Origin: CAYFJO01 sp964343305 | GTDB taxonomy: Bacteria; Planctomycetota; Planctomycetia; Pirellulales; Pirellulaceae | Direction of reading: 5' to 3' | DNA length: 15,565 bases | Assembly (NCBI GenBank): GCA_964343305.1 | Contig: CAYFJO010000254.1 | Location: forward strand, 1-15,565 | Shown here: one piece after another, positions 1 to 8,094 of the stretch | How the letters are laid out: the number at the start of each line of letters is the position of its first letter | How positions within the stretch are numbered: the stretch's first letter is position 1 | Translations under genes and position numbers: made by a program | The notes under the pieces: model-generated | The model's database searches: none | What the model was told of the DNA's origin: nothing | The model's input: only the letters and a program-made list of their open reading frames with translations

Positions 1-114
1 TTGAATACACTTTCGAACTGATCAATCTTCGTCATGTTCGTCCGTTTTCCTTTCGCTGCAAGCATATCAATCTATTAAACTCTAGGCAACGATCAGAATT
101 TCGAATCGTATTGT

Positions 115-121
115 AAAAGGA
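115..121 (+). promoter_or_regulatory. Ribosome binding site of the PHP-family gene
   Basis: AAAAGGA lies seven bases before the ATG at 129, a workable Shine-Dalgarno that supports this start. The rest of 1-114 is AT-rich leader. I could not assign a convincing -35/-10 pair there. Confidence 0.5.
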
Positions 122-128
122 CATCTCC

Positions 129-1700
129 ATGTGCGTTCATTTATTTTCACTTCGACAATTGCTGTTCATCGTTGCGCTGAACTTTCTTTTCAACGCGCAG
201 ATCGAAGCGGCCGCGCAAGCAGCCGAATCCTGTAAGCTCACGATTCAGTTGATCGAATCGGATACAGAACAGTCGGTCGCTGGGCTGGTGCGCGTCACCG
301 ATCTGACTACGGAGAAGCACATCGTCCTCAAGGAACTCATCAAACGTGAACTCAACTGGTTTGCCATGCCGGCGGACTCTACGATCCACGTGCCACGCGG
401 CCGGATCAGAATCGAGGCCATGCACGGAATTGAGACGGAATTGAAGTCGACAGAAATCGACTTAACCGGCAAGACGGCGGCCGAAGTCAAAATCAAATTG
501 AATCGATTTATTCGAACGTCCAAACTGGGGCTGCGCACGGGCAATACGCATGTGCACTTGATGAAGCTAACCCATGCCGAAGCGATCCGGTACCTGCAGA
601 TTGTCCCCGCGGCGGACGATGTGGATCTGATTTTTCTTTCACACCTGCGCCGCATTCCCGATGAACGGCACTACATTTCCAACGGTATTGTTGAGAACAG
701 CCTGGCGGGCGGCGAACTCGCTCGATTGTCCCAAGGCCGAGTGTTGTATCGGCCCGGCCAAGAGCATCGCAACAATTTCGGCCGTGGTGGCGAAGGATAC
801 GGACACGTGATGTTTTTGGATATCGTCAAGTTGATTCGGCCGGTCAGCATCGGCCCCGGTATCATGAGAGAGGGAACGGATGGGATTCCAATTCAGCGTG
901 GAATTCGTGAGGCCAAGAGTGACGGAGCCACCGTCGTTTGGTGTCACAACACGTTTGGCTTGGAAGATTTGCCGAATTGGATGGCTGGGACGTTGGACGC
1001 CCAGAATATCTTCGATGGCGGTACGCATGGCAGCTACGAGGACACCTATTACCGCTATTTGAACATCGGATTGAAGGTTCCGTTTTCGACGGGCACCGAC
1101 TGGTTTATCTACGACTTTTCGCGCGTGTACGTGCCGCTTGAAGGGAAACTGACGAGCAACGCGTGGCTGAAACAACTGGCCGCCGGTCGCACGTTTATCA
1201 CCAACGGCCCTGTGCTACAACTCAAAGCCGGCGGGCATCAAGTTGGCGACATAATCCGGCTGGAAAAACCCGCCGACGTCACGATCCAGGGAAGCGCGAT
1301 GGGCCGGGCGAACTTCAAGGCAATCGAGCTAATTCACAATGGCAAGGTGGTCAAAACATGGCCAGTGACGCTGAATGGCGGCCACTATAAGGTCGAAATG
1401 GAAAAGATGCTGACACTTAATTCACCCGGCTGGATCGCGCTGAGAATTCCACTCGACGCTGGAACCAATGAGTTCGGAAAAAGACTCTACGCCCATACCA
1501 GTCCCATCTACTTCGAATTGGACGGTGCGCGAATCTTCGTCCGCGAGACAGCCGAGACGATGGTTGCCGAAATGCAAGAAAGCATGAACATCATCCGTGA
1601 AAAAGCGGTCTTTGCGGTGGATAGCGAGCGCGAAGCCGTGCTGAATGTCCATCGTGAGGGGATCGCGATTCTTCGAAAGCGATTGAGCGAAATCGAGTAG
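129..1700 (+). CDS. Secreted CehA/McbA-type PHP-superfamily metallohydrolase
   Basis: Exported protein of 523 aa whose core resembles the CehA/McbA branch of the PHP metallohydrolases, which hydrolyse ester-type bonds with a multinuclear metal site. Residues 1-33 form a signal peptide (hydrophobic LLFIVALNFLF, then an Ala-rich cleavage zone). Residues about 35-125 read like a small beta-sandwich of carboxypeptidase-regulatory type. The PHP core starts with the metal-binding H141-x-H143 in GNTHVHL. Further candidate ligands are E212/H213, H226 (GHVMFLD), H273 (WCHNTFG) and D324 (TGTDWF). The AAGRTFITNGP block near 351-361 is typical of the family, and a C-terminal beta domain with a charged helical tail follows. 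The gene stands alone, with about 900 bases of decayed sequence before the next gene. The substrate cannot be read from sequence; planctomycetes carry many paralogues. Family call strong, activity inferred. Confidence 0.85.
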   Translation: MCVHLFSLRQLLFIVALNFLFNAQIEAAAQAAESCKLTIQLIESDTEQSVAGLVRVTDLTTEKHIVLKELIKRELNWFAMPADSTIHVPRGRIRIEAMHGIETELKSTEIDLTGKTAAEVKIKLNRFIRTSKLGLRTGNTHVHLMKLTHAEAIRYLQIVPAADDVDLIFLSHLRRIPDERHYISNGIVENSLAGGELARLSQGRVLYRPGQEHRNNFGRGGEGYGHVMFLDIVKLIRPVSIGPGIMREGTDGIPIQRGIREAKSDGATVVWCHNTFGLEDLPNWMAGTLDAQNIFDGGTHGSYEDTYYRYLNIGLKVPFSTGTDWFIYDFSRVYVPLEGKLTSNAWLKQLAAGRTFITNGPVLQLKAGGHQVGDIIRLEKPADVTIQGSAMGRANFKAIELIHNGKVVKTWPVTLNGGHYKVEMEKMLTLNSPGWIALRIPLDAGTNEFGKRLYAHTSPIYFELDGARIFVRETAETMVAEMQESMNIIREKAVFAVDSEREAVLNVHREGIAILRKRLSEIE

Positions 1701-2359
1701 ATATCGAATTACATCTTCACGAGTTCGTACCGAGACGACCGCCGTCGAATTGACTCACTTCTCTGCTGCAAAGGCAAACTGGCCTTCACCGCGTCAATCG
1801 CCGTAAGCCGCTGATGTGATTGGGAATTCGCCGTTTCATTAATGTGGCGGAAATCAACTTGGCGTCGGATCGGTATGCCGGCTGCTATTCAATCTGGCTG
1901 TTCAGGTTCACGGATGATGGTTTCTTTTTTTGTGACAACTTCTCGATTATTTCCCTGAATACATTAGCGGACATCAATTCCTGGGGCTAATCGGTCCTGC
2001 GAATAAGGCATGTACCAGGCATGCAACTCGTACTCGTTCGCGACCAACACGAAAGTGAGGAATGAAATGAGACTTCCAAAACAATCAAAACCGATCTGTC
2101 GGGATTTTCGTCATGGGTTGAACATCAGTTGTCCTTCGTGCGGAACGGCAAAGCAGGAATCGCGACACGCGTCAAGACCGCACTCGACACACCGGCGCGT
2201 CGCGACCATTCATTACTCATCCGGCGGGACGTGAGGACCCCGTGGTTGTTGATCCGTGTGATCATCAAAATGGAACGTCGTTTTACGCCGACCAGGGGTA
2301 CCAAAAGCTAACGCGAGTCGGTGTGCCTCACGCGTGCCTCACCGGGCGCGATTGGCTAA

Positions 2360-2536
2360 TCGCCGTTTCCTGCTTTGGAAGACACGTGGGGCTTCCACGT
2401 GGCGCGCAACCGGCATCTGACACCGGGCAACGGGATGAAACACTCGATCTGGTCGCCGCTCGGCTGGGGATTTCAGGACGCAAGCCGCTTCGGCCGTATG
2501 AAGTTCGGACCGGCCTTGCCCACCCCAACGCGATGA
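2360..2536 (+). pseudogene. Remnant of a CBM9-like domain (C-terminal end of a lost DUF4838-type protein)
   Basis: Read in the frame beginning at 2360, just after an in-frame TAA at 2357, the translation runs FPALEDTWGFHVARNR, then IWSPLGWGFQDASRFGRMKFG, and stops at 2534-2536. Carbohydrate-binding family 9-like domains at the end of DUF4838 and related planctomycete proteins close with this order: D-x-WG-[FL]-x-[VI]-x-R-x-R, then SW(S), then GF-x-x-x-x-RFG-x-x-x-F. There is no start codon, no ribosome binding site and no upstream domain in the same frame, so this is a residual piece and not a gene. Two intact DUF4838 genes follow within 100 bases, which makes a lost tandem paralogue the simplest source. 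The match was recognised by eye, not by a search. Confidence 0.55.
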
Positions 2537-2546
2537 GCAGTAGAAT
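2516..2546 (+). promoter_or_regulatory. Possible promoter of the DUF4838/sulfatase operon
   Basis: TTGCCC (2516-2521) and TAGAAT (2541-2546) are separated by 19 bases, about 60 bases before the operon start. The same TTG...19 nt...TAGAAT arrangement occurs before the gene at 10509. The spacer is longer than the usual 17, so this is only a suggestion. Confidence 0.25.
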
Positions 2547-2606
2547 AGACGTACGCGAATGAGACTACATTGAAGCAAACCTAGCCCCCCCAGCACTTGA
2601 ATTCCG

Positions 2607-5273
2607 ATGAAAATCACACACGCCATACTTGTTCTGATCGCCGCCTTCGTTCTGACGCGTTCTGCGGAAGCCGAATCGATTGGACTTAACGGGCAAGACA
2701 CAGTTGTCATTTCGTACGATACGTACGCTCACGAATACTTGCAGTATTTTCTGATCCGCTGTGTTGCCAAACATCCTGACGCTGCCAGCTTTCTACCTCA
2801 CATCAAGCCGGCGCCTGATCGAAGCAAAGCTCCTGCATTTCCGATCGTGCGAGAAATTCCTCCTGACAAGAACGCGATCGTGATTGGCAGCGCGGAGAGG
2901 ATTCCGGACAACTGGTTGGCGGCGGAAGACAAGAAGCGAATGGAAGCCGAACGACGGGGAGCGATTCTGCTCAAACGCAGTGGCAAGGTCGTCGTTCTCG
3001 CTCACATCGGCGGTCCGTGGTATTTCGCGCACATCAACACATTTCTCGACCGACTGGCTGGCGTTCGCATGTACGCTCCCAACGGTGCCGATGGGCTGCA
3101 CTGGGTTTCCGAGCCCGAATTCAATGCGATCACCGTTGGTGAACTCGATTTGCTGCGAACACCTTTCTTTGCCAAGGCCACCTATTCGACGGCTGGTCAT
3201 GAACGCAATCGGTTCTGGCTTCGGTTCAGCACGATTCTCTCCGAACAGATCACGCCGAGGGCAACCCATGGTATCATTCAGTTCTTTGAACCGGAAAAGT
3301 ATCACGCGACGCATCCGCAACTGTTTCCCATGACGAAGAACGGTACACGGCCGCGTCCGATCGGCGATGCGTGGAATCCGTGTCTCGCCGATCCGGAACT
3401 TGCCGCCCGCGTCGCAATGGAAACCGTGCGAGAGAAGCAAAAGAGCAATCGCCACGGCTATCTCTCGTTCGGCGTCATGGATTGCCATTACGAATGCCAT
3501 TGCGACACGTGCCAGGCGTCGCTCAAGAAGCATGGGGACAACGCCGCCAACCTGTGGTACGACTTTCTCAACCGCGTGGCCGTCCGGTGTCAGAAGGAAT
3601 TTCCCGGCCTTTACTTGACGTCGTATGACTACGTGAACGTCGGCATCCCGACCGGCATGACGATCGAACCCAATATTGTGGTCGATAATGTTATCAAGAC
3701 TTACCAGTTCACCGATCGTGAGAAGTGGGACGCCCAGCGGCGGCAACTGATGGCGTTTGCGGGCCTTGGTGCGAGCTGGGTTGCTCACGACTGGAACTTC
3801 ACGGGCGTCACGCCGCGGATCTATTCGCGGCGGCTGGCTTCGTTTCTGCAGTGGGGCGCACAGAACGGCATGCTTGGCTTGTACACCGAATGGTCGTCGC
3901 GCGAATACTGGTATCTGAACGGGGCCAAGTACTGGATCACGCGGCAACTGCAAAGCGATCCGTATCAGGACACTGATGCACTGTGGCGGCAGTACTGTCA
4001 GGACATGTTTGGCGACGGTTGGGTGTCGATGTACCGCTTCTATGACATGTTCCAACAGAAGCACGTGGTCTCGGGTGCGTTTCACATCAGACAGGACTGG
4101 CCACGGCAGGAAGCGGCGGCGTTTGCCGAGGCCGATGTCGCTCAGCAACGCCGGTGGCTCGAGGACGCGATCGACCGGACGGCCGACGATCCGATGATTC
4201 AGAAGCGACTGGCCGCGGTGATGCGATACTTTCGTGCACACGAACTGCTGGTCATCGCGGTCGCGAAGCCCGCGAGGCTCTACCATCAGCATACGGTTCT
4301 GAATCAACAAACCGGAATCAACCGTGAGGCACTCGCCTTCTACGTGAACGATGACGGAAAGAAGCTGTTGGATTTCGAACACTACTACAATAACTCGCGC
4401 ACGCTCGCTCCGGATAGTAACGCCGAGGACGCGAATTCCAGCATGCGATTTTCCTATCGCAACAATTACTCCCGCGCTTTGGGAACAATCATTCAAGCGG
4501 TGAATCGTGAGGCGATGAAGGGAGTAGACCTTGAAGGCGCAACCGAAGACACGATCGCCGAAATCCGCAAACGAGCGTCGCAGATCTATCAGGCCAACCT
4601 TCCTGCGGAGTACGACAAGTCACGGGCTGAGGATGTCCGGGCGCTGATGGACAAGATCATTTGGGTACCGCATGGTGCCGAGTTGCCGGTGTTTGACGGC
4701 GACCTGAACGACAAGGTCTGGAAGTCCGCCGCGACTTTGGATGGATGGACGCAGGCGGATCTGCTGCTACCGACGACCGAAAGGAACAAAACGGAAGGCA
4801 AGATCATCAGGATTGGCAACCATCTGGTGTTTGGACTGGTCTGTCACCAACCGCGAGGCATCTGGGCAGAGACTCCCGCGGAGATCGAAACCGGCACGCG
4901 CATCTGGCGCGAGAGCGGCGTGGAGTTCTTTATCGGTCCGCCGGTGCAAGACGGTGACGAACAGGAATTTGCGCAATACATCGTGAATGCACTGGGAGCG
5001 TTTCGTGGCTTTCGCAAGGCCAAGGACAATCGCACGGACGTGCATCACGCCGTGCGAATTTCCGACGACCGCAAATCCTACACCGTTGAAATTGCGATTC
5101 CCCTGCACGTGAAAGGCCTTTACGACTACTCACAAACCAAGGTGTTCAGCTTCAACATCATGCGCAACCCGTTCTACGCCGACACCTTTAACTCCAGCGA
5201 ACGCATCGGTTGGGCGCCGATCTTCTTCACGGCGAGCAAGCCGGAATCACGCGGAACGCTGGTGGTGGAGTAA
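2607..5273 (+). CDS. Exported DUF4838 protein with C-terminal CBM9-like domain
   Basis: Predicted exported protein of 888 aa. DUF4838 proteins resemble the GH20/GH67-type alpha-glucosidase and glucuronidase fold and are found in polysaccharide utilisation loci; no activity can be assigned from sequence alone. Residues 1-22 are a signal peptide ending SAEA. Residues about 30-170 are the N-terminal hexosaminidase-like beta domain (IVIGSAERIP, GGPWYFAHINTFLDRLAGVRMYAP). The DUF4838 core covers about 190-480, with the hallmark FGVMDCHYECHCDTC: D292 followed by C297-x-C299-x-x-C302. WYLNGAKYWITRQLQSDP and YCQDMFGDGW are also typical. Residues 687-888 form a CBM9-like beta-sandwich beginning VFDGDLNDKVW and ending SERIGWAPIFF. 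No clear Shine-Dalgarno precedes the ATG. The next gene starts 5 nt after the stop, so an operon is likely. Role inferred: binding or cleavage of an extracellular glycan. Confidence 0.88.
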   Translation: MKITHAILVLIAAFVLTRSAEAESIGLNGQDTVVISYDTYAHEYLQYFLIRCVAKHPDAASFLPHIKPAPDRSKAPAFPIVREIPPDKNAIVIGSAERIPDNWLAAEDKKRMEAERRGAILLKRSGKVVVLAHIGGPWYFAHINTFLDRLAGVRMYAPNGADGLHWVSEPEFNAITVGELDLLRTPFFAKATYSTAGHERNRFWLRFSTILSEQITPRATHGIIQFFEPEKYHATHPQLFPMTKNGTRPRPIGDAWNPCLADPELAARVAMETVREKQKSNRHGYLSFGVMDCHYECHCDTCQASLKKHGDNAANLWYDFLNRVAVRCQKEFPGLYLTSYDYVNVGIPTGMTIEPNIVVDNVIKTYQFTDREKWDAQRRQLMAFAGLGASWVAHDWNFTGVTPRIYSRRLASFLQWGAQNGMLGLYTEWSSREYWYLNGAKYWITRQLQSDPYQDTDALWRQYCQDMFGDGWVSMYRFYDMFQQKHVVSGAFHIRQDWPRQEAAAFAEADVAQQRRWLEDAIDRTADDPMIQKRLAAVMRYFRAHELLVIAVAKPARLYHQHTVLNQQTGINREALAFYVNDDGKKLLDFEHYYNNSRTLAPDSNAEDANSSMRFSYRNNYSRALGTIIQAVNREAMKGVDLEGATEDTIAEIRKRASQIYQANLPAEYDKSRAEDVRALMDKIIWVPHGAELPVFDGDLNDKVWKSAATLDGWTQADLLLPTTERNKTEGKIIRIGNHLVFGLVCHQPRGIWAETPAEIETGTRIWRESGVEFFIGPPVQDGDEQEFAQYIVNALGAFRGFRKAKDNRTDVHHAVRISDDRKSYTVEIAIPLHVKGLYDYSQTKVFSFNIMRNPFYADTFNSSERIGWAPIFFTASKPESRGTLVVE

Positions 5274-5278
5274 AGACG

Positions 5279-8092
5279 ATGAGCACGCTCAGGTTCGTAA
5301 ATCAGGTAGCTGAAGTCGCGAGACTTCAGGTGAACACTGAAATCTCACGAATTCGGCTACAGGTTCTGCTACTCGTTGGACTGTTTTGTTCGACCGTTCC
5401 GGCGGCTGAAGGCGAGACACTTGCAATCGTCGGTCCGAGCGCGCGCACTGCCATCATTCATGCCGACAACTGGAAGCAGAACGTCTGGTATGACTGGGGC
5501 GGCCATCGCATTCTGCATCGGTTCGCGAAGTTGATTACCGGGCAGAATCTGCCAATCGTGACCGCCGGAAAACTTGATCGCGAGCAGTTCGACGTACGCA
5601 TCTGGATTGGTCGTCAGCCTGAAGTCGATCGCGTGATCGGGGATCGGCTGGATGCTCTGGACGACGACGGTTATCTGCTGCTGGTCAAAGGCAACGACGT
5701 CTATCTCGCTGGCAAACACTGGTGGGGAACGAATTGGGCCGTCCACGATCTGCTCGAATCGAATGCCGGCTGCCGCTGGTATCTGATGGAGCCGCGGTGG
5801 TGGCGTGCCGACGAAGATGGGATGCTTGGCCCCGGCGACATTATTCCCAAAGCCGACACGATCCAGATTCCCGCTGGGCTGAACCGAACCGAGGAGCCGG
5901 ATTACAAAGCCCGTTGGTTCAGGATTGCACCGATGCATTCTTTCCGGCTGCGCTATCGCGACAAGTTCCATCATGCGTTGCGACAGATCTTCGCGCTGGA
6001 AATGTACGACCAGCATCCGGAGTATTTTCCGGAGATCGACGGAAAACGGGAACGCCCACGAGACGCAAACCACTCACAACCGTGTGTTTCGAACCCGGAC
6101 GTTGTTCGCATCACGACCGACTTTGTGCTGAAGCAGTTCAAAGAGAATCCGAGTCTAAGCACGGTCAGCATCGGCATGAACGACACAGGCCGGTTTTGCG
6201 AGTGCAAGGATTGCCTCGCGATTGCACCGCAGCGGATCGAAGACAAAGGACAGCGCATCGCCTACGCGTTCTTTGATTATTACAACAAAGTCGCTCGCCG
6301 AGTCGCGCGTGTGTATCCAGACAAGCGGCTCGGCTGTCTTGCTTACGCAGGCCTGCGGCGTCTGCCGGCCGATTCGATTCAACTGGAACCGAACATCGTG
6401 CCGTACCTCACACTCGACAGTGCGCAACTCTTCGATCCGGCGCAAGTTGCAGAGTTCAACGAGAGCGCGCAGAAGTGGGATCGCATTTCACAGCGGATGG
6501 GCATCTACGAATACATATACGGCGGCGGTTTTGTCATACCGCGAATCTACAACACCGATCTCGCGCGCAACATTAAGAACCGCTACGGCGTGAACGCCGA
6601 CGGCTTCTACGCCGAAGCCTATCCGAACTGGGGACTCGACGGACCGAAATACTGGCTGGCTTCGAAGCTGTTGTGGGACACGTCGCTCGATCCTGACACG
6701 CTTCTGGACCAGTTCTACGGCGACATGTTCGGATCTCGTAGCCGGACTCGTGAGAGTTCGGATCAGACAGCGCCCAATGCCCGAAGTCTCACGACTTCGG
6801 CTACGTCCGATCTGTCGGAGTGTGCCAAAACGATGAAGCGATACTTCGACCTGCTGGAGAAGACATGGCGGGAGCAGAAGCTGGAAAGTGATCGCAGCAA
6901 CTATCGCTGGCTGCGGGATCCGGTTCAGATGGCGATCTTTCCACCGGAGATCTGCGAACAGGCTCAACGATTGCTCGATCGTGCCTATGAACTCGCAGAC
7001 AACGACGAAATGACACGGCGTGTCGAATTCTTCCGCACAACATTTCAAGTCACACGTGTGGTTTGCACTCGCTACGCGTACTCGCAACAGGTCGAATCGC
7101 TCGCCGTTGAGAAACCAAACGACGTTGACAGCCTTGTCGCCGGTTTGACGAAATGGCGCTCGGCCGGTGATCTCGGCAAAGCGATTGCTGATGCCCGAGC
7201 CCTCGGATTTGCCGCGCTCAGCAACACCGGCGACGACATGTTTGAAGTCACCCGAAACTTTGACCAGCAACCGGCCGCCGCCGCCACACGTGTCGCCGAA
7301 GAAGTCGTCGCACAGCTAGTTGAAGGACGTTCGTTCGCATCCCATGGGGAGCTTGTCGCGGCCATCGACAAAGCTGGGCCGAAGGCACTGGCGGACCTGA
7401 TTCGACGTCGAGCGTTGTTTGTCGCTCATCGCGATGTGCTGCCCGTTACCGATGGCGATATCACTTCCGCTGAGTGGGGGCAGCCAGTCTTTGACGGGCG
7501 TTTTCATGCTTACGCCCGCAACGTTGGAAAATCGGTCAGTCTCCTCGATCGATTCGATAATAACAAAACGCGCATCTGGTGTTTTCGCACCAGCGACAAG
7601 TTGTGTTTCGCCTTCGATTGCCAACAGGATCCAGCGACGATCGGTGCGACAGTTCGCGATAACGATACAACGGGCTGGAGAAATCCCGCGATGCTTCATG
7701 ACGACTGCATGGCGCTGAACTTCTTTCGCAAAGGCAGTCAGTTTCGCTCGGTCCGGATCAATGCCAACGGTGTCTGGTCGGATCATCAGGGTGGGAAGAA
7801 CGAGTGGAACGCGGTCACAAACGCCGCGGCGAAGAAGACAGACACCGGCTGGCGGGTTGAACTGGTTCTGGAGCTGAAGCCCCTCAATCTCGGTGACGGT
7901 TCTGAACTGGCCGAAATCTCCATCGCCAGATATACGCGTGAACCGCATCCGAGGAAAGAAGAAGAATTCGTAACACGCGCCACAACATTGGTTCCGTTTC
8001 CATTTACCCATGGAACGATCGGCCACGGCAATCATCCGAATCTCATGACCTTTCGCACCGGATCGCAGGTCATTTTCGCTCAAGGCCAGTAA
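5279..8092 (+). CDS. Second exported DUF4838/CBM9-like protein, carrying two in-frame REP pairs
   Basis: Protein of 937 aa, paralogous to the upstream gene but clearly divergent. ATG 5279 is chosen because GGAG lies 8 bases upstream (5267-5270) and the start clears the previous stop; an ATG at 5210 would overlap that gene. The signal peptide is VLLLVGLFCSTVPAAEG (about 29-45). Its n-region, residues 10-27, is encoded by a REP pair at 5306-5360, so GTG 5330 is an alternative start. The DUF4838 core shows D302 followed by C307-x-C309-x-x-C312, with the same spacing as the first paralogue, plus WGLDGPKYWLASKLLWD. Right after YGDMFG, residues about 487-509 (SRTRESSDQTAPNARSLTT) are encoded by a second REP pair, and normal sequence resumes at KRYFDLLE. 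Residues 720-937 form a CBM9-like domain (VTDGDITSAEW). The sulfatase starts 2 nt downstream. Function inferred: extracellular glycan processing. Confidence 0.85.
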   Translation: MSTLRFVNQVAEVARLQVNTEISRIRLQVLLLVGLFCSTVPAAEGETLAIVGPSARTAIIHADNWKQNVWYDWGGHRILHRFAKLITGQNLPIVTAGKLDREQFDVRIWIGRQPEVDRVIGDRLDALDDDGYLLLVKGNDVYLAGKHWWGTNWAVHDLLESNAGCRWYLMEPRWWRADEDGMLGPGDIIPKADTIQIPAGLNRTEEPDYKARWFRIAPMHSFRLRYRDKFHHALRQIFALEMYDQHPEYFPEIDGKRERPRDANHSQPCVSNPDVVRITTDFVLKQFKENPSLSTVSIGMNDTGRFCECKDCLAIAPQRIEDKGQRIAYAFFDYYNKVARRVARVYPDKRLGCLAYAGLRRLPADSIQLEPNIVPYLTLDSAQLFDPAQVAEFNESAQKWDRISQRMGIYEYIYGGGFVIPRIYNTDLARNIKNRYGVNADGFYAEAYPNWGLDGPKYWLASKLLWDTSLDPDTLLDQFYGDMFGSRSRTRESSDQTAPNARSLTTSATSDLSECAKTMKRYFDLLEKTWREQKLESDRSNYRWLRDPVQMAIFPPEICEQAQRLLDRAYELADNDEMTRRVEFFRTTFQVTRVVCTRYAYSQQVESLAVEKPNDVDSLVAGLTKWRSAGDLGKAIADARALGFAALSNTGDDMFEVTRNFDQQPAAAATRVAEEVVAQLVEGRSFASHGELVAAIDKAGPKALADLIRRRALFVAHRDVLPVTDGDITSAEWGQPVFDGRFHAYARNVGKSVSLLDRFDNNKTRIWCFRTSDKLCFAFDCQQDPATIGATVRDNDTTGWRNPAMLHDDCMALNFFRKGSQFRSVRINANGVWSDHQGGKNEWNAVTNAAAKKTDTGWRVELVLELKPLNLGDGSELAEISIARYTREPHPRKEEEFVTRATTLVPFPFTHGTIGHGNHPNLMTFRTGSQVIFAQGQ
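5306..5360 (+). repeat. REP pair (family A) inside the signal-peptide region of the second DUF4838 gene
   Basis: Two 24-nt units face each other. The left unit (5306-5329) is GTAG followed by a perfect 7-bp stem, CTGAAGT...ACTTCAG, with a CGCGAG loop. The right unit (5337-5360), read on the minus strand, is GTAGCCGAATTCG plus the matching downstream arm. The units agree at about 20 of 24 positions. A GTAG tetranucleotide before an imperfect palindrome is the hallmark of REP elements handled by RAYT transposases. The whole pair is translated. Confidence 0.75.
6737..6805 (+). repeat. REP pair (family A) inserted in frame in the DUF4838 core
   Basis: Inverted pair of 69 nt, exactly 23 codons, without a stop. 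The left unit is CGTAG then CCGGACT...AGTTCGG; the right unit, on the minus strand, is CGTAG then CCGAAGT...ACTTCGG. The arms agree at about 21 of 24 core positions. Stem changes between copies keep pairing (CCGAAGT/ACTTCGG here and CTGAAGT/ACTTCAG at 5306), which supports a real hairpin. It follows the YGDMFG codons directly. Confidence 0.85.
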
Positions 8093-8094
8093 CT

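Larger units (their letters stand above)
1701..2606. other. Decayed intergenic region of about 0.9 kb
   Basis: No intact gene is supported here. The only recognisable content is the CBM9-like tail fragment at 2360-2536, listed separately. A 55-codon frame opens at ATG 2067 behind GAGG (2057-2060) and contains one CPSC motif, but its composition is unconvincing. A short perfect hairpin (CACGTGG...CCACGTG, 2384-2402) falls inside the CBM9 fragment. Several short frames near 1840-1990 are open without starts. The stretch looks like degraded coding DNA rather than a designed regulatory region. Confidence 0.6.

Noticed and set aside
2067..2234. 55-codon frame with a CPSC motif and a GAGG upstream
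   Set aside because: Despite the plausible ribosome binding site, the composition is basic and His/Ser-rich without pattern, and it lies in a decayed region. Kept only as a note.
2793..4496. 567-codon open frame on the minus strand opposite the first DUF4838 gene
   Set aside because: It mirrors the codon bias of the plus-strand gene. Its composition (Arg/Val/His-rich, no domain) is that of a shadow, and the plus strand has clear family motifs throughout.
5210..5278. Upstream ATG extension of the second DUF4838 gene
   Set aside because: It would overlap the previous coding sequence by 64 bases. The ATG at 5279 has a Shine-Dalgarno at a proper distance and is followed by the signal peptide region.
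6729..6813. TCGGATCT / TCCGATCT near-direct repeat around the internal REP pair as a target duplication
   Set aside because: Only 7 of 8 bases match, the spacing would break the frame, and REP elements are not expected to make target duplications.
7316..8083. 255-codon minus-strand frame opposite the CBM9-like end of the second DUF4838 gene
   Set aside because: No recognisable motif or start signal, and it fully overlaps a well-supported domain.
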